Of a DNA stretch of 64,000 nucleotides, positions 10,551 to 23,357 are shown in pieces (the stretch's first letter is position 1; every line of letters begins with the position of its first letter). Below the pieces are notes generated by a model. The model was not told where the DNA came from. It was given only the letters and a program-made list of their open reading frames with translations, and searched no databases. The position numbers and the translations under genes are program-made. This DNA is from Synaphobranchus kaupii (taxonomy: Eukaryota > Chordata > Actinopteri > Anguilliformes > Synaphobranchidae). Location: assembly GCA_029718625.1 (NCBI GenBank), contig CM056389.1:5764014-5828013 (forward strand). Direction: 5' to 3'.

Positions 10551-11328
10551 TAACCGAGGGACGTTGATTTAAGTTATTACTGACAGGATGCGTGATTTTA
10601 ATCCAGCACAAATCTGCAATATCTGTAGTTTTTTCAAGTCGGGAAAGTAAAAACGAACTGAATGATCATCCGTGTTTCTCCAAACTCAGAGGGTCTTCAG
10701 TAGCTAATAGCAATCCAGTTCGAATGGACCCTGCAGTAATGCAATTGCATATGGGAAGTGTTTGCCTTAGTTTATGGCGACCGGGAATCAAGAGTTGAAC
10801 TAGCCACTTGAATATTGTTATTATTTTCTTAACCGTCTCTGTTATGTATGGTGGAAGCATGCAAATGAGATCATGCGAACCGCTTTAACGACGCGTTGAA
10901 CAGTGATGCTCAGAGTGTTTAAGTGCGTTTGGTAATGGATGCTACCGGTTACCATAGAGTGGCGCTAGCATTAGAAACGTGTGTATGTCCAAAAGAAGGG
11001 ACAGCATGGAATTAGTTGAAAATGGTTTCCATCAATCAACTACATCATGGGTAAGTCGTAATTGAGACATTATGTCCAAAATTCCGAACTATCCCTTTAA
11101 GGCGGCTAAATTCATGAGTTTAACATACATAGCTAGAAAATCACTCATAAAACATATTCTATTCCCGGCTGTCGGGCTGTTAAATCACTGCATGCCCTTC
11201 CAAGAGATCCAATTCTGTGCCAAAAGTGGATCAATTTCATTAAAGGTCCCATCCATGACCTAGAAATCGGAGTTTACCTACTTTTAGCATTGATGTGCAT
11301 GATGCTAATGTACTATTCCGTTCCTCTG
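10551..11328. other. Intergenic, no feature recognised
   Basis: No credible ORF or repeat family recognised. ORFs at 10592 and 11072 are short and featureless. Confidence 0.5.
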
Positions 11329-11966
11329 ACCATTAGAGTCGTCAATATGGACCATTAGAGTCATCAATATGGACCATTAGAGTCATCAATATGGATCATT
11401 AGAGTCATCAATATGGATCATTAGAGTCATCAATATGGATCATTAGAGTATCATTAGAGTCATCAATATGGATCATTAGAGTCATCAATATGGATCATTA
11501 GTCATCAATATGGATCATTAGAGTCATCAATATGGACCATTAGAGTCATCAATATGGACCATTAGAGTCATCAATATGGATCATTAGAGTCATCAATATG
11601 GATCATTAGAGTCATCAATATGGACCATTAGAGTCATCAATATGGATCATTAGAGTCATCAATATGGATCATTAGAGTCATCAATATGGATCATTAGAGT
11701 CATCAATATGGACCATTAGAGTCATCAATATGGATCATTAGAGTCATCAATATGGACCATTAGAGTCATCAATATGGATCATTAGAGTCATCAATATGGA
11801 CCATTAGAGTCATCAATATGGATCATTAGAGTCATCAATATGGACCATTAGAGTATCATTAGAGTCATCAATATGGACCATTAGAGTCATCAATATGGAC
11901 CATTAGAGTCATCAATATGGACCATTAGAGTCATCAATATGGATCATTAGAGTCATCAATATGGAT
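11329..11966. repeat. 22-bp minisatellite, about 29 copies
   Basis: Unit ACCATTAGAGTCATCAATAT plus GG, with the main C/T variant ACCATT versus ATCATT. Three units are shortened (around 11445, 11502 and 11853). Most C and T variants alternate irregularly. Confidence 0.95.
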
Positions 11967-14324
11967 GAGCCTTCTGGGGCCAGATGCATCAAGACTTTTA
12001 TACCAGAACTGTCATGTATATGACCCTAACATTGCTTTATGTGGTTAACCGTAGCGTAGTTTCTGACCTTGTCGGGCGGGCTTCTCAACATAGTAAGGTT
12101 AGCTCGTCTTCAGTGGCAGTACTGCCAAAAATGTCCAGAAATTGTATTTTTAGGGTAATTATGAGGAAGGTTACAGTTAAAATATTAAGGAAATGAGGCT
12201 GAGAAATCACCCACCTAAAGCTCATTGCATACAAAGAAGTGTCTATCATTTTATCAAAATGTTTAGCATCCCATTAAAATTTGTATTAAAAAAAAAAATG
12301 TACAAAAAAAAAGGTTCTGAAGTAGAAATTGCACAATGCTCATTTCACCTGCCATCCTGGTTAATGAGATCATTTTCTAATAGGAATTGAGAAAATGCAA
12401 CGACAAATTTTATCTACTTCGACCACAAATGGGGGGTTTCGGACAAGTGAAAAATGGACAAGTGCTCAAAAACCTTAATGTCAAGCGCTGAATGTTATGT
12501 GTTTGTGGGTCTCTGCCTTCTTCCTCCCTCTCAGTCTCCAGCTAACGTTAGTTGGAGCCACCGTTTTATCAGTTATATCCCCATCTGTGGCCTTGGATGG
12601 TTCTTCCTTACTGCAGCGAAAGAGAGATTATTACACAACATTCCTTTATGACCATTACCATAACACACATGTAAATTTCATTCAAATCAAATATGCTATT
12701 ATGTTATTCTACGTTAAAACAATGTTGTTTTACATAGTTGGTATATGTTTAGCCCGTCGTCAACTCAGCTGCTGTGTTGAGGCTGAGAAGACAACGGTAA
12801 TTTAGCAACGGTAGTTTTTTCTCACCACCTCGCGTTGAACTGTGTTGACTATAACGTTAGGACGACCCTTTACGGCTTTCTAAAGTTATTCACCAGAGAG
12901 TAAACCTTTCCCTCGCCCATAAGCTAATTAGTTATTGAGCATTGATAGTAGGCCTATTATATAATTAACGGTAGCTAGCTAACATCTGCAAGCTCGCTGT
13001 AGCCAGCTGCCGAGAGCTGTTATTAGCGTGTATGTTTATAGCAGCTAGCATGTAACGTTAGCTAAAGACCAAGTAAAGAAATTAGACAAAAATGTATATT
13101 GTCAAATTGTCTCGGAATATATTTGACTAACGTTATCCTACAGTCAGTTTACCGTTAACTTTATTTGGTATTTAAATATTACCTTAACCTTAGAAAACCA
13201 ACCTAGCAAGCTGAGTTAGCTTTCTGTCGCCTCTGTTAATTTACCTCAGAACCAGGCAGCTAACGGTCAAGACAAGTTCTGAAAGACTGAATTTAGTGAA
13301 CATCAACACAGACAACCTGAAAACGTGTTTGGCTATAGATATACGTCTTAAATTAACTATAAAATAAAAATTGAACGTTAAATTTTGGTTTCGCTAATGG
13401 TAAATAAAAGAAACTCACTAGCCAATACTAACCCGAACTGCGATTTATTCTGTTAATCTCACAGTGAGACCACGGGGCGTGTTCGAGTAGACACCGGTGA
13501 GCAGTTGGCTTGCCTGCCTCAGCCGGAAATTACAAACACCTGAGCAGATCAAACTGGGACAGATTCGGACGTTTCTGAAACCGGCAGTTGTTTGTTGTTG
13601 TGGAGGACTTGGAGGCGACAGAGATGTCCTTTTTACTTAAAAATCTTGAAGAAATGGAGGAGAACGAATGAAGGTTGTTTTAATACTGACTTACATTATT
13701 TAATGACTTGTATTGTTAGGGTAGTCAATATTTATCTTTTGCCTCGCGACTTTGGCTAAGCACCCTGAATTGTTCCACAGTGAAACTGCAATTAAAGTTC
13801 TTGAATAAATATGTATAATTGCCATTGGAATTAAAGCGCTGGGTGCCGTCTCATTATCGAATAACTAAATTATTTAGCTAAGCTGTCATCTGTTATGGTA
13901 ACATACCTGTAAACATTAGGCTGCTTATGTTCTATTGCTCATATTCAGTTGTTTCCTGTCTGTAAATTTATGAAATGGCCTAAACTACACCTGTCATCTC
14001 TGTTTAGACTAGCAAACATGGTAACATGTAATTTTAGTTAATCTAAATCCAGAAGACATTGTAGCCATCGGTAGCCATACATTGTAATGTGAGAATCTAT
14101 GTAGCTATGTTAAGTATCATAACTTACATGCATGTTTTCATTGACTTTTGAGTGGTGGTTCTAAAGAATATTTTATTGCAGAATATCTATCAATATAAAT
14201 GAGAAATGTCTCTTTCATGGGACTTCTTTAGAGTTGTACAGTTAATGCATTGAAGATATTCCTTGTGACATAATGGAAAAGTGTATTAATCCTAATCATT
14301 AATTATGTTGCTCTGAAATAATAA
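11967..14324. other. Intergenic, no supported gene
   Basis: AT-rich with many TAACGTTAGCTA-type words. A somewhat GC-richer patch at 13460-13670 has a 15-codon ORF opening at 13624 (MSFLLKNLEEMEENE then stop) that could be a first exon, but no GT donor keeps it open. ORFs at 11984, 12193, 12454 and 12497 have no recognisable domain. Confidence 0.5.
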
Positions 14325-14572
14325 TACTTGGTTGCATATCCTTTGCGTGCAAGGACTGCCTGAAGTCTGCGAGCTGTAGAAATCATCAGATGGTGATGCT
14401 ATGCCAGGCCTGTACTGCAGCCTTCTTCAGTTACAATATGGATGAAAATGCCCTCAAATTAAAGCTTACAGTCTGTACTTTTGCCTCAAATTCATTGTAT
14501 CATTTCACATCCAAAGTGCTGGAGTACAGAGCCAAAACACTGGAAAAAATAAATTCACTGTTCACTGTATAT
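14325..14572 (-). pseudogene. Tc1-family transposase C-terminus plus 3' end, fragment
   Basis: On the minus strand 14325-14370 reads RQAVLARKGYATKY-like across a frameshift, the same C-terminus as at 58031. Beyond it (14440-14560) the sequence matches the terminal arms of the foldback family at 57775 (CTCAAATTAAAGCTTACAGT, AGTGCTGGAGTACAGAGCC). It is a relic without intact ends. The apparent ORF at 14390-14710 on the plus strand is a shadow of it. Confidence 0.72.
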
Positions 14573-16658
14573 ATCCTTTACTTGACCAGTCTGTTGGGAT
14601 TTCTTTTCACACTAAAACATTACATAGCATACATGATTCAGCTACTTATAATGTCAGTGTTCATGATTTATTCAAATTACATGACAGCAGGTGGTCCCTT
14701 TGGACCCTGACAGAACTTATTGAATTGAATGCCATCCAGTGTCTTTAACAAGATAAATTGAGTTTGTATGAATGAATAACTAATATAGTACATATAGGGA
14801 CATTGGGATACTGGGGGTCATTATGTGTTTTGAGGGAACAATGTCAAGAAAGATGGCATTTTCCTTGCCAGTTATGGTAATGTATGGATAAATAGAATTG
14901 TATTTGCATAAGATGTATTCCAATATCAACATGTCATCTTCCTTTTACCTGTCACCAATCATTGTTCATATATTTCTGATTTGACAATAAACATACAAAA
15001 TAATAATCTGGTGTCATTGTGGCTTGAATTGTGGTGGAGGGGAATAGTTCTACAGTTTATTTACCTTTTGTGAATGTCACCATATTGTGTGAAATGCTTA
15101 ATTGCTGGTATAATTTATCTGTTTTGTTCTAGAGACCAGACCACGCGCATCTAATCAACCCATAGCCATAATAACAGTGTTAGATCTTTAATCTCAATCA
15201 TTAATCTTACAACAATTTGTAAGATGGATGTACAGCATTGTAGCCAGGTTGTGTTGCTTAATATTGTTTAATTGTTAATACCCTTCATGTTATTATGGCA
15301 TTGGGTTGTTTGTATGTGGTTCTCTCTGCTGGCATGTGACATGCAGAGGTCACTGTCCCATCTGGATATAGGGAAAACTCCACTTCTCAACACAATGGCA
15401 GACAGCAGGTCATACCTTCAGATCTTGATAAAGGTGTCTTACTGATAACAAGGATGGTAAAGAGAAATATTGATTAGGTAACAGTTTTTTCTCCATCAAA
15501 ATACATCCAAATACTTTGAAATAAATGAATGAGTTATCATTTGGTGGTGCTACCTTAATGTTCTATATGGTCACACCAAATGTTCTGGAGAGGCACATTT
15601 TTGAACAACAGTCCAATTAGGATTTTACACTTAAACAAGCTGTTGCAAAAACAAACCACTCCGTATAACAAAGTTGAATCTTTACTTTTCTATACAATGG
15701 TATAATTACAAATATAGTTGAATAAAGTATTGAATAAAACATTGTTACCTATATTTCGACAGGCCTTTTTTTGTTATTATTTTTTCATACACTTTTTGGT
15801 TCAGTCAACAGATGTTATATAGGCCTCATATAGACTTACTGTTAGTTACATTTTTTCCTAATTTATCTCAAGGCAGATGGATTACAAAAGCAGTCAAGAA
15901 TGAGAATTGGCAACTTAATTTGTTTATGTAGCATTACCAATATTGTACTTTTCGCATTTGTACTTCAATAAAGTACATGTACGGTACATTATATGGTTGG
16001 TATATAATAACCAGAGTAGCAACCTTATGTTAGTCAATCCCACACTCTCAAAACACATTTATTTATGTATTTGCATGAATAAAGAACAAATGCAAGTCAA
16101 AGTCATTTACAGAAATATGCCAGAGAGGTTGGAAACCCTACAGGGATTATGCTAGAAGCTCACTTTACAAAACAAAATCACATTAATTGAAGAACAATAA
16201 AGGATTGTATTATATAAAAAATATATTTTAAAATAAAGCAATAATAAAACTGAACAAATATTCATTGTGAAAATAGAAAAGAGAACAGAGAAGGGAAAGA
16301 GGAAAATACTGCTATTACATTGTAGGATTTAATAAATAACCCTTATCCCTGTGTTTGAACACTTAGGGAGGGGTACATTTAATTAATTATTTTTTTAGAG
16401 TAGAATCAATACGCCGATATAGGTGGAGATATTGTGAAATGATCCGCATGTGTCATGACGAAACACCTCTCTCTCCTCGCTCTCTAACCAATGCTGTCGT
16501 TGGTTTGTTTGAAGGCGCGGCGATGTTGATGAAGGCGCCCGAGAGCTGCTGCACCGCTGCTAAGGCGCCTGGCAAGTCGCCTGCTTAAGCTCCTGTTGTC
16601 ATTTGCGCCTTAGTTCACGCAGCACCGATTTTTCTGCCATCTCGGATAGTTTCCGATG
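14573..16658. other. AT-rich intergenic DNA, no gene seen
   Basis: No credible ORF. The sequence contains only short AT-rich words and single-copy looking DNA; 16460-16640 is GC-richer but has no coding signal. Confidence 0.5.
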
Positions 16659-16666
16659 CAGTCCGA

Positions 16667-17336
16667 TAGTGTTGTGTCTTTCGCGAACGATTCGTTCAAA
16701 AGAGCGAATCTTTTGGGTGAACGAACTGAACTGAATCACTTACTGAAAAGATCCGTTCATTTCTCAGTTCAGTTGAGCTCTCGAACGGATCTGATCAGCA
16801 GCGAACGTGCAGGGAGGGGGAGGGACTGCCGCGAGCGAACGTGATTCGTCCCCTGCGAACCAGTTCTGCTGTGCTGAACGAATCATTCACGGGCAGGCGG
16901 GCGCCGAGCGAGGCAGCGAACGTGCAGAGTGGACTTCTGCGAGCGAACGTGTCGTGATTCGTTCACTGAAGGCTACTAGACACAGTGAGTTAACGTGACG
17001 TGATCCTGAGTGATAATCAGCGGCTCAAACTGCCAGAATCAGGCCCAGCAAGTTAAGACTTAAAAGTCATTGAAAACCAGCGTTCACCTCCAATATTGAT
17101 ATTCAACGAGGAAACTTTTAAAATATCAAGATTTGTAAACGGAGTTTGGCGCGTTTGTCAAAGCGACAGCACTTCCGCATGAACCGTTCGGCCGTTTCAG
17201 TTCACTGAGTGAGTCGGACTACGCAGTACGCAGTCGGAGCTCCGCCCAAGCACTGAACGATTCGGTGAACGAATCTTTTTAATGAACTGATTCTAGTGAT
17301 TCGAGTCACTGAAGTGAACTGTTTTGCCCATCACTA
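16667..17336. mobile_element. Non-autonomous hAT-like element with 8-bp target duplication
   Basis: The element runs from TAGTGTTGTGTC to the inverted TGCCCATCACTA, and is flanked on both sides by CAGTCCGA (16659-16666 and 17337-17344). An 8-bp duplication and TAGTG ends fit the hAT superfamily. The interior is rich in GCGAACG and GAACGAATC words in both orientations and encodes no transposase (670 bp in all). Confidence 0.87.
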
Positions 17337-17400
17337 CAGTCCGACGCAGATATGACGTAAATCGGCTCTAGCCGAACACGCCCACTGTTTCACGTGCAGT

Positions 17401-18120
17401 TTATTCGTGGGTACACGTGGGACGGGCTATTATGTCATAGTTGAGGGGCGGGGCCAGCGAGGGGGAAAACAATGCCGCGAGTAGGGACACATCGTAGAAG
17501 ATAGTAGTAGATAAAGTCAATACAAATGATTTACTATTTAAAAATGATATGGTGGCAGGAATGAATGACCACCTGTACCTATTTGTTTTGCTGAGGGTAA
17601 CAGACAGGCATCTGCCTGAGGGTAGGAGATTAAACTCTGTCGACGGGGTGCGTTGAATCATTTAAAATAATATCTGTTTTCTTAAGTGCCCTACTTTTGT
17701 ATAGTGGAGTCAGGCTGGTTAGTGGCTGGCCAATAATTTTGCTGCAGATTTTAAGGATTCTTCCCAGTCTGTTCAGGTTGGCTGTCCTTTTATTTCCAAA
17801 CCAACAGATAAAACAGCAGGTTAAAACACTTTTAATGAAGGATCTATAAAACAGTGTAAGGATGGTACAGTCCACATTAAAAAATCTTAGCTTCTAGAAG
17901 AAGAGGCGCTGCTGCCCTTTCTTGTACATCAGGTTGATGCATTTGTTCCCAGTGCAGTTTGCAGTCCAACACATGCCCTGGATATTTATAGTCTTCCACA
18001 AACTGAATGTGTTGATGTCTGATTACCGTAGCGGGGGAGAGCATTGCACTTTTCCTAAAGTCAACCAGCATTTCCTTTGTTTTACTTATGTTAAATTGCC
18101 CCGGTAAATTGTGAGTAATC
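17401..18120 (-). pseudogene. Non-LTR retrotransposon ORF2 C-terminal fragment
   Basis: Minus strand, in order: FVEDYKYPGHVLDCKLHWEQ (about 18000-17940), then MDCTILTLFYRSFIKSVLTC and CFICWFGN (17875 on), GRILKICSKIIGQPL, and finally FNLLPSGRCLSV and RYRWSFIPATISFLN (about 17640-17540). These are the post-RT blocks common to fish LINE ORF2 proteins (VEDYKYLG, CFICWFG, LPSGRR, SFIP). Frames change between blocks. The upstream RT and endonuclease are absent, as expected for a 5'-truncated insertion. It is unlike the L2 copy at 3466. Confidence 0.78.
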
Positions 18121-18156
18121 CAAAAACGACGAGGATAAATCTATACATAGCCTACT

Positions 18157-18292
18157 TTAAGGGTCGTTTCTCCTGACTTATTTTTTCATAGAGTTCAATA
18201 GGAAAATGAGTGAGGAGAAACAACCTTAAAGTGATCCATCCATATCTACTGCATATCTGGCAGCAGAGTGATAGTTTGAGGCTTGTTTGATA
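18157..18292 (+). repeat. Foldback core fragment
   Basis: Contains the hairpin (GTTTCTCCTGACTTATTT with its inverted GAGTGAGGAGAAACAACC) plus the right arm CTGCATATCTGGCAGCAGAG. It is the right half of the core seen complete at 58290-58450. Confidence 0.78.
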
Positions 18293-18384
18293 TCCTTTTA
18301 AGCCCAGTCATGATAGCATCACCTGTTTACCTGTGGAATGTTCCAAACAGGTGTTTTTTTAACTTTCCAGTCTTTTTTTTTGCC

Positions 18385-18540
18385 CCTGTCCCAACTTTTT
18401 TGGAACGTGTTGCAGGCATCCAATTCGAATTAGCATACATTTACAAAAATCAATAAAGTTGATAATGTAAAACATTAAATATATTTTCTTTTATGTGCAT
18501 TTTACATACTGTCCCAACTTTTTTGGAATTGGGGTTTGTA
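18385..18540 (+). repeat. DNA-transposon end, GTCCCAACTTTTTTGGAA type
   Basis: Ends in ACTGTCCCAACTTTTTTGGA followed by ATTGGGGTTTGTA, with a related internal copy at 18389. The same terminal motif recurs in the same orientation at 43883-43920 and 44800-44840. The superfamily is not assigned. Confidence 0.65.
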
Positions 18541-18837
18541 AGAGTTAAATAATATGGCAGCCACACAGAAAGCTGAGTGGTATGCATCCAAAAATGCAAA
18601 GCAAACGATATAAAATCGGGAAACATTAAAACAAGCTTAATGACTGGTAAAAATGGCGGTGACAGATATTTTTTTCAACCCCATCCTTCACGTTAACAGA
18701 TTATGATTTACTCTAGCGCAACCACTGGTCCACAAAATGGTCAAGCAACAAAGTAAAGTAGGTTAACCCCAGTCAAAATAAATATATCAACACTCCTCTG
18801 CCTGAACTCTCGTGGCTACCAGTTACTGTAAGGGTTG

Positions 18838-21515
18838 TGTTAAGGTTCGGAGAACCAGACGCGACCGATAAGGAGTCTAAAAGCGTATCTTAGAAAGAAA
18901 TGCCACAAACGCGGAAGTAGCCGCACCAGAGGAGAGGAAAACAAAAAAACGGGAGCAAAACTTCCCTAGCACAAGCCAAATCAAAGCAACCTCAAAAGGA
19001 GGCGAGTCTCGATAAACAGCGAGAATGAATAACAAAAGAACCTCACGCACTAAATCATTAGGCGTAACAGGAGGTAGAGAAACAAAACAAAACTCGATAA
19101 AAACGAGTGAAGGAAAATAACAGAAAAGAAAACCGTGGCGAAAGAGCTGAACACAAAAGGTAACAGGTAACAAGAATAAAGGATAAAGAGAAAGATTGGA
19201 AATAAAAGAGAAAACCAATCTAATCCTAATTCTATAACCGGACTTGCTGCTTGTCTTATTCGTACGAACCAGAAATGCAGTGACCAAGCAAAGACAATAT
19301 CGAAGTACCGGAAGGCGGAAGTCCTGAGCTATATATAGCCGACAGGAAACCGAAAACAGGTGAGAGGAATAAAGACCAGGCGAGATCCAAACACTGGGAC
19401 GGCGGCGGAAAAAATCCGATAGAGCGTCCCGATGACGCCAAACAACAGAGGCTGCACTGTTAGAAAAATGTTGTTAAAATTACAGTAAGTTGCTGGCAAC
19501 AATTAGCCAGCAAGGTGCTGTAATTAATTTAACAGCAAAGTTACTGTAGTTCATTTACAATACCTTTTCCCCATGCTGTATAATGAAATACAGTACTGCC
19601 GACAGCGTTACTGTAACCCATATTACAGCAAAGTGCTGTACTGTCTGACAGCATTACTGTAATCAATATTGCAGCAACTGTTGACTCTACTGTAGTTTAT
19701 ACTGCATGATTACTGTACTCTAGTCTGTATTGAAATCACAGGATTACTGCATTTAAAGTTAGCCATCTAAACTACAGAAGACACAGAAGATGAAATACAG
19801 AATGTACCAGTGTCAAGAAAAAGTACACTTTACACCTTGAATGTATTAAAAGCAATTTTATTTAACAATTCCACACAGTGTATATGGAATATATTCATGT
19901 ATGCAAATTAACCAAGAAAAATAAAAATGTCTACTCACTACGGCTATGCCGTGACATGAGAAAATAACAACTAAATTGTCAACTCCGTAAGATGTCAACT
20001 CATTTCATTCAACGGTGGTAAATTGTCTATTATTTTAATCATGTTATTGAAATTAGCAATTCATTTTCAATTAAGTTATTTAAATACTCCTAAAAGTATT
20101 AATACATTGTTTTTTCTAGCTGAAACATCTGCTTTATTTAGCAAAACTAGAGTACTGTGTGAACGTAGAAAAAGTGCCATTTATGAAAAATAAAAAACTG
20201 GGAAATGTTAGTTTAATAGCCAATACCTTTGATCTATCAATATATTTTCCCAGCATAACTGAACAGAAAAAAACTAAAACAAACAGAAAATAACATTGTC
20301 AACAAGCTTGCTATCTAGATAAGGCTTGGCAGCACTCACTCAGCCACCATCACCTTGTTCAAAACGGAATTAATTCAAATAATTCGCCCCTATAACGTCA
20401 CGTTATTGGATAACCCCAAATAAGCAACCCTTTCTACTGGCTACAACAGCATTTTACAGCAGCATTTTATGCCCAGTTAAAGCAAAGGTCACAATTGTAA
20501 AACAGTAAATCTGAAGAACTTATACACCCAATGGCAGTACAGATAACGTTACTCAATAGACTAAACATTGACATGCACTTTGCTTGAACCCTGTAGCCTA
20601 CAAGTCATGAAATCACGCACCCTGCACATGGAACTTCTAAACTAGCGTTGCACGTAAATAAGGTACAAAATTCCTACCATAACATAATTAAATATCCAGA
20701 GGGACAATAAGGGATATCCAGAGGGTAATATTAAAATCTATGGTTTAATTTAAATTTCTAACTAGCTGGAAGTGTAACGTTAGTAAAGTTAGCCGATGGC
20801 TATAACGTAGCCTAACGTTAAGTCATGACACCTCCCAACAGGAGGGAGTAAGGCTAACGTTAGCCTACACACATGAATCGCAACCCGATAGAATAACGTT
20901 AACGTTACATTTTAATCCAACCCAATACGAAACTCTAGAAACTACATAGCCGCTTTCCCACTTTAATATTAATATAATCCAAACAATTTGCTAACTACGT
21001 TGATATTAACTGACAATAGCTTGCTATCTAACCTAATTTAGAATAACGTAGCTAACGGTGAAGTTAGCGAACATAGCTAGCTAACGTTACACGGGTTCAA
21101 TCCGCCACCGTCACCTTGTTCAAAACAGAATTAACTCAATAAATGAATTAGTTTACCCAGGGTATTCTTCTCAAAAACTAAAACTCCTAATGTACAAAAA
21201 TCGATGATTCATTTCACCTTGAACTGGCTGTCTGGCAAGCAAAGATTTCAAAAAACATAATAATCAGTTAACGTTAGCATTAGCTGATTGGTCCATTTTC
21301 GCGCTGAAGGAATATAACTATTTTGGATTACAGTAAATGATATTACAGGATGATTGCTGTAATATTTTGTTAGCCATGAAGAATTCACAGAAACCCTATT
21401 GTAAATCTACAGCAACATGCTGTATACAGCACGAACAGCAATGTACTGTTCATAATAAAGTAATATTACTGTTAAAACAAGTAACATTTCTAACAGTGTG
21501 CCAATAACCATGACA
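18838..21515 (-). mobile_element. Solo LTR (Ty3/Gypsy-like), split by a DNA transposon
   Basis: The two parts 18838-19454 and 21499-21515 together make an LTR of about 630 bp with TG...CA ends (TGTTAAGG on the left, CCATGACA on the right). GTTG flanks it on both sides (18834-18837 and 21516-21519). Read on the minus strand it starts TGTCATGG, has a TATATATAG box and runs to CTTAACA, as usual for a Gypsy LTR. No internal retroelement genes remain. The ORFs at 18877-19441 are chance. Confidence 0.75.
19455..21498. mobile_element. CACTA-like (CMC) non-autonomous DNA transposon
   Basis: The inverted ends begin CACTGTTAGAAA, with the right end finishing TTTCTAACAGTG, and are flanked by TG on both sides. 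Subterminal regions carry many copies of TTACAGTAA, GCTGTAAT and TACTGTA in both orientations, as CACTA-type elements do. The 2.04-kb length has no transposase ORF. The insertion lies 17 bp from the end of the LTR. The superfamily call depends on the CACTG ends and the 2-bp duplication. Confidence 0.7.
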
Positions 21516-21519
21516 GTTG

Positions 21520-22428
21520 CGCTCTAGTCAATGGTTGCTTTTTAACACTCTTAGGGTTTTTACAGATCTGGGCAAAACTGCTTTTAATTATCATGCACCA
21601 TAGGCATGGAATAACCTCTAAAAAAGCTGCAATTGGACAAGTTAATTGGATGATTTTTAAAATATAGTTCCAAGCTTAACAAATGAGGTGTGCAACTGCT
21701 TTTTGTGATAAAGGCGCTGCCACCGGTCGGACTTGTATCTGTTGTCATTTTGCATTAATTGTGAATCATATTGTATTATATTGTGTACTGTGAATTTGCA
21801 TGTTGTACTTTTAAACTTATTTGGCTGCTACCTTGGCCAGGTCTCTTTAAAAATAGATTTTTTTTCCATCTCAATTGGACTTTCTGGTTAAACCAAGGTT
21901 AAATAAAATAATTTTAAAACAATCTTCAAGTCAAAAGGATCAAGTCCAAGTGAAGTCACGAGTCAAAGTCGAGTTTCAAGTCTTTTTAATTTTGTCATCT
22001 AATTCGTTGCTGGAATCTGACTCGAATCCAAGTCATGTGACTCGAGTCCATACCTCTGACTAAAACTAAGACTGAAAACTAGACAGAACAGACTGAACAG
22101 GGGAGGACCCTCTCTTCAGGACTGACCCAAAATGGACAAAGCCTCTAAAACCTGTCCCGATCTCGCTAAGGATCGTATAAGCGTTCACCATAATATTAAA
22201 GTCCTGCGAATACGAATACTTCAGCCTCATTTTGTACACACATACGGCCTGGCCGAAATGTGTATTGCTCAGAAACAAATGAAAAAAAAATGCTTGCTTT
22301 ACACAGTGTAGGCTAATGTGCGACCCAAGACGATTTAAGTCTTTAAAAACTGTTCTGAAACAGTTGCGAACAAGCAGCCGCAAATAAGAAACCAGTTCAA
22401 ATAATTTAAGGTGGACAGGGAATTACGA
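21520..22428. other. Intergenic, with a CGAGTCCA-type dispersed repeat trace
   Basis: The segment 21928-22060 has AAGTCACGAGTCAAAGTCGA and TGACTCGAGTCCATACCTCT, a pattern seen in dispersed fish DNA elements. No gene was recognised. Confidence 0.45.
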
Positions 22429-22433
22429 ATAAG

Positions 22434-23352
22434 TGTGATGTTGAGAAGGACCCAAAGGCAGACCACAGGTAGCAGGCAAAAACGTTGTTTAATCACAGTC
22501 CAAGATCAGTAGCCAGGTAATCAGAATGGAGACGGTAATCGAAAGCCAAAAACCAGAGACACGGCAAACAAAACAGAAGGAAAAGGCAGGCTCTAAGTCG
22601 TACGGAAAGGTTGTCTCAGGTATCCCAAATTACACAGGCTTACACAAAAACGGCACAGTGAATTGATCAACGTTCTGACAGAGATTGCAAGTGGAAGGCA
22701 GACTATATACACCAGGGAGGTAATGACACGAAAGGGATCAAGTGTGGGTGGGAGGAGTAAGGAGCTAGACACAGGTGAACACAATAGGAAACAATGATTC
22801 AATAACAGAAGACACGGACTAGAATGCACGCAAACACATAGATAACACACGGCCTGGGATTAGCAGGTAAACGAGTGCACAGCACGAGGGGCGGAGTCTG
22901 AAAGTGGATACAGCTGAAGAGAGTTAAGGAACAACAGCGAGTAGATCAGAGATAGAAAAGCTAAGGGAGAATGACAGCTGCAGTGCGGAGCAAGAGAGTG
23001 ATTAATAATTAAGTGACGTTAGTACAAAATTCTAAATCTCCTTTAGTAAGTGTGAATCGTTAGTTAGCCTATATATACACATGAATCTATTAGTTATCGT
23101 TAGTATATAAATATAAATACACAGTTAGTATTGTTAGTTGGATTATATGTACAATAATAATTAGTTAAGAAGAAAGGAAAACGAGACATGAAATACAGGG
23201 GAAATCCCGCATGTGACAAGGTAACTGAAGTGGAGTGTCAAATGGGAACGTAACCAGTAATACTAATGAAAACAAACAACCACACGTAAGGAAAATAATA
23301 AAGTAACAGAAAATAAACAGAACACAATACACAAACAAACAGAACCATAACA
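22434..23352 (-). mobile_element. Solo LTR, Ty3/Gypsy-like
   Basis: TG...CA-bounded 919-bp unit (TGTGATGTTGAG to ACCATAACA) flanked by ATAAG on both sides (22429-22433, 23353-23357). On the minus strand it starts TGTTATGG, has GTATATAGTC as a TATA box, ATTAAA near the 3' end, and CCTTTGGGTCCTTCTCAACA close to its terminus, which is usual for fish Gypsy LTRs. No internal genes are present. Confidence 0.82.
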
Positions 23353-23357
23353 ATAAG

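Noticed and set aside
12454..12805. ORFs of 65 and 102 codons
   Set aside because: No domain, no splice context, AT-rich surroundings; likely chance.
13624..13671. Possible first exon MSFLLKNLEEMEENE
   Set aside because: Stops after 15 codons with no GT donor before the stop; no family recognised.
18877..19441. Hydrophobic minus-strand ORFs (136 and 61 codons)
   Set aside because: Lie inside the solo LTR, with no recognisable protein motif.
22066..22383. 105-codon minus-strand ORF
   Set aside because: No known motif and no context; not supported.
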